A model generated the notes under the pieces. That model was not told the origin of the DNA and did no database searches. It was given only the letters and a program-made list of their open reading frames with translations. Positions 36,101-48,100 of a stretch of DNA of 64,000 nt are shown here, piece after piece. A program made the translations under genes and the position numbers. The DNA is from Capitella teleta. Lineage: Eukaryota; Annelida; Polychaeta; Capitellidae. The stretch's first letter is position 1, and every line of letters starts with the position of its first letter. The DNA lies in contig KB294417.1 of NCBI GenBank assembly GCA_000328365.1, positions 302,534 to 366,533 on the forward strand. The letters run 5' to 3'.

Positions 36101-39100
36101 AATATTGCTATGAACATCTCTAGACAATGGCATTCGATGTCGATGTAAATATCGCGTACAATAGCATGTGCCTCTGTTGCGCAATACAGACAAGGCGTAC
36201 ATGCACGCGCTTGTAATTCACCCGGCGACGTGACCAATTCACGATTCGGCGGCGTATAATTACAGTGTAATTAACTAAAACGATGCAATCAGAGCGAACG
36301 GAGGCGATGCCAACATAATCGCTCTGCAAACGTCGTCTGTCTGCGACGACAGACGCGAAACACGCGACATGATGAATTGAGACAACAGCGCAACGGTATT
36401 TTGTCCATTTGCAGATAATTCTATTGATTAATTAAAACGCCATCCATCACGCTTCTTGTCAGCGAATTTGTCTTTGAAATAATGAATTTTGCGGTTATCA
36501 CAATAGGGAATATTATTCACACGAAAAGTCAGACGGAGGCAGCACAATAACCAATTCAACGTACGGGGGGATTCTGGGGGAATATTAAGTTTGTAAACAA
36601 ACCGCGAATCGAAGACTGGTCAGGCTGACCACGTGCCTGGGAGATAAACTGCTGACTCATCATTTCCTCCAGGTGCTCAACGACTAATGATGAGGTTGCA
36701 TCATGAGGAAGATGTAAACGCCAGATAAATGCAGGAGTTTCGAGGATCAAAGAGAAAAAGCGGCAGATGAAAGGAATCGAGACAACGATGCCGCCGAGAG
36801 GCAGAGAGTTTTGTAAATACGGGAGGCAAAGTTATCAGTGAGGGAGACCAGAAGGGTCATATAACTGATCAATAATAATTGCACGTCGGCAGGAATTATG
36901 AGTATAATTCCCGAGTTGTAGCAATTATAACCTCATTATAGCAGCTTGCGGACCAATATATTATACTCAAACGGAAATATGGATATCGCACAAGAGGGGC
37001 CTGGATCATTAGTGTTAATTTGCTTACCTGGATTCGACATTGCCATTGAGGTTATGCGGTCTTCCCAGAGATCGATTCCCATTCAAATTATTCGATTTTG
37101 ATGACTGCTGAGGCGGGGCAACGACGTTTTGGTTCTGAACGGATGAATGCTGAGTTTTCTGCTGCTGTTTGAAGCGAGATAAGGAGAAGAAAAGACCGAG
37201 GATGGCTTTCAGGTTGCCCTCGCGAACATCTGCAATTCAACCAAAAAAATATTAATTTTATATTTACATGAAAAAAAAAGAAAGTAAAAAAGTATATATA
37301 TTTAAGAACATTTCATTAATGACAACATGTGAAACGATTAGCTTATAAATCTACGCATTACGTAACCTTTCAAAGCCTTGTTCTTCCGGCACTCCGCCAT
37401 GATAACATTAATTAAAATATTTAATATCACAAATGGGAGATAATCCAGGTATTAATCGCCGTTCGCCGCTTGTGCGCGCGCATCCCAAGTGGAGAGTGCA
37501 TGCACTGAGTACGAATCGACTTCTTATGCGGCTCTCGCGGTCGGCTTCCTTTGATGATCAACGCCGCTCCTTTGATCTTTACCGACAGGTGAACAGCGTA
37601 TACAAATCGCTCTCACTAATATCGAATTATACATGGTCTTATCAAGAATGAGTGTTCGTGATTTGTAGACAAAAAACAATATGGTAGCTCCCAGGGAATT
37701 GGAGATGAATGTTGATTAAGGGCTAATTCAGTTTAATCATATAAGAGCGTGCTGTCTATTTGCCATACACATTAAGTGACATGCCTTCATCCAGAGAAAT
37801 AATTAACTTTTTTTTTTCAATGTAATCCTTCAATATTAAAATTTCAAACTCTTATTAAAATCAAAGACCTGTCAAATTATGATATAGCCATAAAATCAAG
37901 CAACTAACTTATTACTTTCCACATTAGCCCTCATCCATTAATTAATTAAATTTGCACTCAAGAGTTAATAAGCGTTTCCAAGAACATCCTGCTCCGACTA
38001 TGTGAGTATACTGTTCATTAAGTATACAAAGAGCTAAAAATAGCGATTTCCGGGAAAGTATAGCAGCCGCAAGATGGGTGAATGAGGGAGGGAGGGGGAG
38101 GGGGGTGGTGGTCATAATGGATGGCCAGCAGGTGGACAGACGGTGCTTGACCATGCGGCCCATCAGGAAGCGAACCCTTGAGTAAGATAGCCTAGGGTCA
38201 GCTTGACTTATGGCTACTGTCCGATTTGATATATAGGCGCTGATCTATAAGTCACAATACATATCTAAACAATAACAGTACAGGGTGGCCGATTGATAAA
38301 CTTATCAGTCCAGGGTAGCAATTATCATCACCTTTGTGTAGGTGACAAAAAATGGAACAACACGTTGTTTAAGATTACAAGAACAACAAACTGATTTTAG
38401 CATTCATCACTCAATTCAACTGATGGGTATTTGAGAGAGGAAAAAGTTAATGAAGGTACAGGGCTGAACCACAACAAAAGAAAGATTTAGCGGGTCGAGT
38501 ACAAATGAGTGATGAGTGAGCCACAACCAAGATGAATGAACGCGCGTGCATTTCATGCAACAGGAGAAAAAAAAAATGCAAAAATAAAACTCAACACTGA
38601 AGGGTTAATGAACGATGAGTCACGAATACGAACCTTTGGCGCTCAGACTGTCGACATTGACACCGATCCCTGCCAAAAACGAGAGGCAGGCCGTGATATT
38701 CTCCACCTGAAAACAAACGACGAATCGAGTATTACAAGGATGCACATGTTAATTGAGTTTTGGGGTAATAAGATTTCTTCGGAACACCCGATACTCTCAC
38801 TGCACCTGGTTATAGCAGCTGCATCATAAGCTCACAGCCACGAATGCAGCATCGGATGCCGCGAATATATCCCACACAAAAATGGTTACAAATATATTAT
38901 TCCGATTTCCGAACAAAACCGCCAAATATGGATGATGATATTCGCTCTTTATATCCATGTACCGGGCGGAGGTTTAAGTCAATTTCGCCCTTGAGTCACG
39001 ATTAACGAAGGTCTCTATCTGCAGATCCCACCTGAGTCCCTCTTATAATATGGAATGCAAAGGGAGCCCCCTCCCCCAGTGGGTATCATGGAATAATAAC

Positions 39101-42100
39101 CCTCATAAGTGGGCTTCACCCCTACAGGGTCGAGCTGATATTTGTGGGTAGCACAAAGGCCTTTGTGGGCACAGAATTGCATTCTCAATGTATCATTTCT
39201 TTTCTTTGTTCGATGGCTATAGTTGGACATGATACATGATGGCAGGGACCTTTCATTCCTATACACACTGAAGTTTTATCATAAACAGGGGAAAAATACG
39301 AAAAATAAGTACGGAATATTTCGCACCACCTTGTACAACAGCCCAGTTAACGCGACAAGGTACAAATATAGCCACGGAAACAGTCGTAAAGAGCATTTCC
39401 ACATCCTAGAAGCTTTCTAGGAATTCTGTCGGCAGGTGACAGGCCATAATGTCTTTCCAAACATAAGAAGAAAATTCCCTTGATGAAGAAGAAGAAAAAA
39501 ATCCCCAGTTGATTCACTTACAACAAGAGCCCCTCACATAGACAAACAACCACAAACAACAAGTAATTATCGACCTAAATCAACAAGCACGCCGTTTTAG
39601 TGACACACACGCACAAAAACATCGCATTCAGAACCAATAATTATGAAGGATATTTCTCTGTTGAAAGAACGATCGACTAAATCATGGCTTGTTGCGGGGA
39701 GAAGCAATTCCCTGGACAATTACAGCAACGGAATCTTTCGAATACACTGCATTAATAACATCGTTAAATTTTCCGCTAAATCAAGCACAAAAGTCATCGA
39801 GTGAAGAATAATCTCCACGTAGATTGCGTCTTTTTACGGTTATTGGAACTTATATTGGAGATATAAATTGTACACCACTCTCGGATTTACATACAGGCTT
39901 TTGAACGCAGAGGCAATTTTCGTTCAAAAGGGCGATCGAAATGTCAAGAACACCCCGAGAGCGAAATCTGTTTGAACCCTGCCTACCAAATCAGCCTTTT
40001 GAGATAGCTTTTAGCACTTCCTTTTATGGAACTGGCGAAGAAACAAGTACAAGATCATGTGTTTTGTTTATTTAACAGTGCACATGCATGTGTACACTAT
40101 TGTGGAGATAATGCGTCCAATGTGTACACATGGCAGCATGACTCTTATCTCTTTAACGCGTGGCTTTTTCGAAGCAACATGTTCATTCATTGTCCATTTT
40201 CTTTGTCTGTTTTGGAGTGCCCCGCGGGATGAGGGGGCGGGGGTGAGGGAAGAGCAGGAACCGATAATTGGAAGGCTTTCTGTCATTCCTCAATAAAGGC
40301 TGAAGCCTAAAATCGGACAGAATGTTCATTTTTAATTAATCAACATTTCTGTCAACGCGCTGTTGTGCCGTGAGTCGCATTGCAAATTGGCGCGAAGATT
40401 AATGGTAAGAGAGAAATGATGTCGATGAGGGCCCCGCATGGCTTCATTGCAGAGGAAATGTGCGTGTGTTTGACGGATTATGCAACAATGTCTGACAGCC
40501 AGTCAGCCAGCACGTCGAGTGGTTGAAAGCGCAGTAATTACGTTGAACCAGTGACGTCATGATCGACTCCGTACAGCATTGGTGAATCCAGCGGTGAAGT
40601 CAGTTGCTATAAATAGCCACGAAGGGCTAAATTCAGATTCCTAAAGAGGGCACTGTTCGAGGAGAAATTGGTTTAATTGAGGGCTCAATCATGTATTGAT
40701 TACCTTCATGGTAAAAGCAACCCTGCAAGAATTAGCCTCGTGCGGAGCGAGCATCAATTACAAGGCGGATTTGCCTGCACAAGGCAACCGTCACGAAATG
40801 ACTGATCACATATCCATGGTGTAACACAGCATGCAACGCCCTGTCCCCACCCCCCGTCCACAAACCCATTTTCAATACAACAGGCAAGAAAATCAATGCG
40901 CGCTCTATGTAGCGTGCAAGGGCGCGCACAGAGAGGCGCGCATGTTGCATGCGTGCTACGGTCAGCGCGAGGAATGCCTGAGAAGGGCATTAAATACCAC
41001 TGCAGTCAATAATGCATGCTGCCGGACGTGGCACCGTAATTGTATTGATGACAATCGTCAATAATATTGATTGGATGACATAAAGACGCTGTCGATATAC
41101 CTCAACGATGTAAGCAAGGTGGGTCGATGCATGGATCGTCTCTCACGCAACAATGAGCGTTCATGGTCGACATGAAATGTGCACCGCTTTGAACCAAAAC
41201 AATCCCTCGTGCGGCGATGTCGAAAATGCACCGTGCGACTGCAACACAAGGGAGTGCACCTGCTAGTATAATGCTGCTATGGGTACTTCCTCATCAAGGG
41301 ACCCTCATTTACACGCATTATTCGTGTATTAGCGCAGAGACAAAGGAGATAATTTTATTCGTTCACCTGAGCGGGCATTAAACTTCAAAGTTCAACATTT
41401 GACGCACGCAATATGGCGTATCGCCGAGGTTTAATCAGAGAAAGCGATCATTTAATTAATATAATATAATTAATATAATCTACAGCAATAATTAGAAGTC
41501 AGTTGTATAGCAGAACGAAAATTATATATGCATATTTATATACTCAGCCCCGACTATTATAGTGACAGTGTGAGTGTGACATAATAAATAGGACAGAAAT
41601 ACGAGAAGCCAATTACGAGTAATTGATACTTCAGCCGTAATTGATCAAATTGGTAAATTAGCCAACAACAAATCCTGATTCATTAGCCGGGGATGTAACA
41701 ATGCTGATGTCGAAGAGATTCATGTTTACGACGAAGAATGATCGAACAGGGGGCTAAATAATTGAACACAACAGATTCAATTACGAACGAGTCACATAGA
41801 AAGTGAATGGTCCGAGGTGCACGCTGGAGCAAGACAAAGTCACACCTTGCTCTGACCCCTTGCACCCCCACCCCCTCCCCCTCTCTCAGTTATAAGCAAA
41901 GCAAGCAACAGCTCCCCGGGTTGTATTGCAGGCAAGTCACCGGCCAGAAGGTAAATTGCATCTTAATGAAACCATATTTCGAATACGACAACACGCAGTA
42001 ATAACACGTGGAGTGCACTCACCGATGAGTGCCAGTGGGCAATTTAAATGCAATCTTATTTAATCCAAGCGAACACAGAACTCCGAACACTGCGAGTCAC

Positions 42101-45100
42101 TGGTTGACAGCGGTGACTACAAGCTGAGCAGGGAAGCAATCCGCGTTTCTCCCAGCTGAGCCGCTAGATGGCTGTCAGCCAAGGGTGATCCCATTACGGT
42201 ACAAAGGGGGTGCACCACTGTGGTGGATAAATAATTCCGGAAGATCGGATGTAATGTTTTCCCCTTGCATAGGGAAGAATTGTGCATAATGTAAGACTAT
42301 TACTGTGGGCTATCCATAATGGAAAATAATGAGTAAACTGAGACGTTCGCGACAGATTTCTATAACCTGCCACCCCCTTTAGGAAATGAACATAATGCAC
42401 GTGCACTCACCATTTGCGAGGCTGTCTTGGGTTTGGCGTGGATGCCTTCCACCTTTTCATTTGCTGAAAAGAGACGGAAAAATCAATGCATTATAAAAAA
42501 AAAGCAATCTACTAAAAAGAAAATTCTGTTGACATGATAATTGGCCATTAGCGATTCTCCATCATGCACTGATAAATATGAATTATATGATTCCATTTAA
42601 CTCATGACAGATCCGTTTTTCTTCACGAGATGAAACATATTCGTTCAATGTGTTGCATCCATAATATATATGCCTTACGCAGAAAAAAAAAAATTAAAAA
42701 AAAAACCCCACAAATTTCACTGAGATGAAAGCACCCGTGATGAAAGCAACATTCAATATTGCAAAGCACCGATTTACGATTAGTAATTATTATAATGAAG
42801 CGCGAAATTTCTTCAGCAAGGGTACAACGTCAAATAATGGATATTATAATAATATTATTATAGAGGGCAGGCAAAAAAAAATAAAAAATAAAAAAATAAA
42901 ATAAATAGATGGCCTTGTGTAAGTTTCAAACTCAGGAAACAACATTCCGGTGAAAAATATAACCAGAGAAATTTATCCTCGATCGACCAGAGAACCCAAG
43001 ATTAACCCGGTGACCCCCTCAGAAAATAACCAGCGGCTGTTTTCATGGTGATAAATGCAAAAACCAGCCAATAGATAAGAGGCAGGTGCGTTATGATCAA
43101 TTACTGGGGCTATTTATTGTGCTATTTATAGATCAGTGGTCAGGTTGATTCGATGTGCGTTCAACGTCAGGTTGAAAGAGATTAATTACAGTTGCTTGTT
43201 CCGTAGCTTCAGAAGTGCAACGAAAAGTGCTTTTATGTTCTGTGGTAGCTTACGCATCAAAATAAATTTCCGGAAATTTCTACTGAGTTACAACTTGGTT
43301 AATTATTTCAGGTCACGAAATCGTTCGTGATGTGACATTTTCCGCTTCACTGCCCTTGGTTCGATCGACCGTGACTGCTTCTCATCGTAATGAATTCACT
43401 AATTGGACCCCCTGTGACCACGAAGAAACGCCTAATTGGCTCTAAGACTGCAAGGGTCAACACCATTTATGCGAAAATGAATCATTTCTTCTGTTAAGTG
43501 CACCGATAGATTTTTATCGGAGGTGCGTTGTGATTATGCATTCTTGTGACTCTGAAAAGTGCGTTATGACTTGTGAGTACTTAAACACCTCTAGCCAAGT
43601 TTTGCTGCATCTGAATAGCGACATTCAAGTGTTCTTAAATGTATTCTGATGCACACTGTTTTGTGAATGAAGGAAATAAAACTAAAGTGTACTCACTGAC
43701 TGCCTCAATGACACTCGCCAAGAGAACTCCATCGGAAATATCAGACTGCAAATCTGTGATGAACCGCTTGTGTCTGGCTTTTTCCAAGTAGTGATTGGCC
43801 CAATCCGTGTATATCTGTCAATGAAAAAATACGAAACCGAAATAAATACATGTACGTAAACATCACCATTTTGCTTAGAAATCACGGAGTGCGTTATGAT
43901 TCACATTAAAGGTGCGTTATGTTTTATATCAAGAGTGCGTTGTGATTTCAATGCGTCACAAAGCTGTCCCAGTGAGTAATGCTGCTTACCGTACAGCAAC
44001 CCACACTCGACAATCGTGGTATTTATGATCTATTTCCGGAACACACTGAACCCTCGACAACAGACAATCCTCAGTTGCCCATTATGTAACATGCACTCAC
44101 ATTATGACAGGTGTCCAGATGCGCGATGAGCAACTCTCAGCGGAAATGACGGCAAATCAATGCGAATTGAATTGAGATAGAATACCGCATCCTCTGCAGT
44201 CAACTTACGACCCGCTCAGAAGAAAGGGAAACCCCTTTCCATCTCAGAGGAAAACAATCTAATCTCTTTCCCAAGAGGAGTGCAAGGGATAATAGCATGA
44301 CGCAACATCGCGCATGTCTAATCGGAGTAATCCAGGGTTTCGGGATAATCTAATTATGTGCATTTAATCTGACCTGTGCCCTTGACCTGTATCAACAGAG
44401 CATGTATCATAATCGAGGAGGGGTATTGCCCCTTTGAGGGGTTGCTAAGGAAGGCATGTCGGTCACGGCACGTACTTGCATCGGGATGAAGCCAAAACGC
44501 CCCGGGGCTGTTTGCTTTCCCGTTGACATCGAGACTCGAAGCCAAGGCCGAAAGGGAAACAGTTTGCCCTCCAAGGGAGGGGATCTAGCAAATGGATGAA
44601 TGGGGGACGGGGGCTTCCTGTGCTGTCTGTGTATAAGCCCAAAGTTCTGGCCATAAACTTCATATGGACAGTGGTCACAAATTATCATGAACACGAAACA
44701 TGGGGCACCAAACAAAACCCACGCATATTAAGATAGGATGCTGCAAAACAAATACAGTTTGAGATCATCTCGATTATTTCCATCGGGTTTGGAGAATAGA
44801 GTTGGCGATATCACGGAAGTCTGGGTGTTAGTTTGATAAAAAAAAAAGACACCTAAAAATAATAGACATGGAAAGAAAAAACACGACCGAAAACCCTTAA
44901 CGGCGCTCATTTCTCGAATGTTTGCGCTATCTCCTAATAGACATCGACTCAGAGATAGCTGGTGTTTTTAGCACCGAGTGAAACAGAGGTCAATACCCGA
45001 TGACTGATGAGGCCCAAGCAATGGACAGACACCCAGAGCATGTCGCTCTGTCCCGATAGAACCCACTTGAAGCTCCCTCAATCCATCACCGCATCGGGGT

Positions 45101-48100
45101 TGCGTGCGCATCTCTCGCTTCGCGACCTTTTGAGGAAGAACGATTCGTAAAATGATTGCAACGAGTGCGCCTATCGAAAGCAGCTGCATTGGAAACCAGA
45201 AGCCGAGAATATTCGCTTGGGTTGGGCGCCTAACGACCAGATGGACCATCGCAGGTGCATGCTGTTGTTATCGGAGATATTGGCATTTTCTTGCTCACCT
45301 TTCGGGTGAGGTGGGGCGGGAATCTATGGGGAGTTTATGGGGGAGTGGTCTTGGAGGGGCCCATGCATGCTGGTATATGTGCTATGACTGATAGTATAGC
45401 ATACTACGGGAATCAATTGATATACATTGGCACCTCGTTGGTGCTAATGTTCACTTATCCACATACATGTATTCAGGCTAAACACCAAAACCAACGTGAT
45501 TGAAAAAAAAAAAAGCCTTTGTTCTCAATGTTCCATACTTTTGTTTGCAGACAGACTTCACCAAGCCATTTAGAGTGGTATTGAATTGGATGAATGGAAA
45601 AATAAAGCCATTGGGTTTAGAGCAATGGGGAAAGTGGCTCCATCGAATTAATTAATTGAGAGAACCGAATCGGCAGAGGACGAAAATGGAGATGGGGTTT
45701 AATAAGGCCAAGTGGAAGCAATTGCTGCATTGGAGGGCGGATTCAGTCATTTGAGACTCCGTCGAAGGGATTCATATGAAGGGAAGATCCTTGGGGTTAT
45801 TCCTCATGACAGAGAAGCGGAATTTTACTGCGATTTATTGTGAACAATGAAGAAATAAAAGTGATATTAGTACATGCATAATTATTTATGTAATCTTGCA
45901 GGTGGTCGTATAGCATTATTCTGTTTATAGTGCAGATATAGGTTTATCAGTTAAAAGACAAAACTTACAGTACATGCAATCAGTAGAAGTATTCTCATAA
46001 TTCTCAGGTTTTGACAATTTACCTTCAACTTGAATCTTTCGTTGAAGATGCCGTGCAGATCCCCACAGTTATGGATCAACGGAATGCCGACTTTATATCC
46101 AAACATGTTTCCCAACACAGAAGCACAGCGAAGCACACGGCACAACGAGCGCTTATTACAGCATGTCAAGGAGCAGCTCCGCGGAGGAGGAGAAGCAGGA
46201 AGCGGGCATGCATGGGTCTTTATGGGGTGCGGGGAAGAGGGGCAGCTCCCACTGGCTCCACCGAGTCGACCACCGGTGAACCCGGCGCGATATACCAGCT
46301 AATTCTAAGCATTGGAATCGATGCCGAAGGCGACTGGCTGGTGCCGGTGCTGGCGACAGAGCATCTATCCCCCAAATGATACTGGCGAGATTCTCTTCAA
46401 ATTAGCAAGCAGGGTTGCTAGCTCATAATCCAAAAGGGAAGAGGAAGGGGGCAGTGCCTTGATTGAAGGGTTCGTGGGGGCTTATCTTGGCACCAGGCAG
46501 GGAATCCATCAAAGAGGGTTCCGCTGGGAGGAGGAAAACAAATGAGGGAGCAGGAATTAATGGCACATGCCGCTCCCTGTATGAGCAGCATCGGTCACTG
46601 ATCAGCGCATGCGTAATTGTGCAATTGCAGATAATATGGTGCTTGTGGTAATGATAATCTCCTCCTCTTTCTATATCTCGAATGCTCTATACATCGAGGT
46701 CATTTTGGTATATACACGCAGAAGATTATGATGACACACCGTAGCCACCGTGTAGCATCCTCTCAACACGATGCAATAAATGCAACATAACGAACCTTCT
46801 TCTTCGCAAGGAACATCTGGCTCCGGGCAATCGTAATGTTTTTTCCCCTATTGCTAAGAGCATGGAAATGAATCACAGATTGTATCTATGAAGATATGAA
46901 AGCATTTTCAACACTTATTTTGAACCCTGGAAAAAGTTATAAGAACCGCACCACTTGGAGTGGAAAGGCAGAAGGGCTCTCATGTGAAGTCAGGAGCGAT
47001 AAGTGGCTGCCCTGGATGAGTGCGTTATGATTGGCGCACAAGTGCGTTATGATTTTACACATCGTGGGGTGCAGCTATGATTCCAGAACCAAAGCAGCCA
47101 GCTATAGCGCACTATGATTTTTTTTTCTAGCTTGGCGTATTGTATATAAACATCGTTATATATAATACACAAGAAAACCTAAAAACACAATATACATATA
47201 TACGTGGTAGATTAAGTATAACAGCATACGACACAACAACAATAACAACTTAAGAATTAGCGAAGAAAGTGCGCAGCTATAAGCGGCGATAGGTTATCTT
47301 TCGATGGCTTAGAGAACATATTACACAAGAGAAAAACATCAGAGCAGAACCCCACTGAGCGAATGCTTCAACGCTCCTTGGGCGATCATTCTACCCAGAT
47401 ACACCAGGAGAAATATACGCTATACGAAAATATAAAAACATCTCAGCTTATGATATACATAGCGTATGTATATACATCTTTAGATGTATATACATACGCT
47501 ATGGGGCTCATTTTTCCCAAACTCCGCGCGTATTTGGCATTTAGCACTCCGCAAAATGGAATACAATAAGATAAGTGCTATAAGCTATATTCCAAAGGAG
47601 ATAATTTTTCACCTTGGGGAGAAAGAAAAGAATTGGAGGGAAAAACTAAAACGACGTACGTCAATGCGAATTACAGGAGATGTACTCCGTGCAACTTGTT
47701 CAACTGTTGATTTAGCTAATCGAATAATGCATTGTGGGTAACACAAAGGTCAGCAGTGTGGGCCAAGGTCATTTATAATCCAATCGAAAATCGTTTAGTT
47801 GGGATTAGGATCCTAGTAGGATTTCTCTATGGATCCTATCGCTGGCGCCTGAAACATGGCTACTGTTGCAATCTGGAGTTAACTCGGACATGCAGCATCG
47901 GTTTATACATGTATGCAGAGTTACAGACAGAATGACAAAAGCCGGGAGTGTTTTCCTCCGTGCAGAAAAAAAAAAAGGTTCAGAGAATTGTCAGTGAATT
48001 GATTGATTCCGGCAACACGATACCAGAATAACAACATCGACGAATTTGCCCAAATGCAAGAAAGGAGACGTCTCCACGTCCTGCGTCTACAGACGTCTGC

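Noticed and set aside
37367-37400. Possible further first exon, MAECRKNKALK, phase-compatible with exon 5
   Set aside because: It has a fair start context and fits by phase, but it is only 34 nt, has a weak GTTACG donor and would begin inside the CH domain, so chance is the simpler view.
46011-46379. 122-codon plus-strand frame inside NAV intron 1
   Set aside because: No homology, composition bias or splice sites; an overlapping frame on the same strand is equally open, as in non-coding GC-richer DNA.
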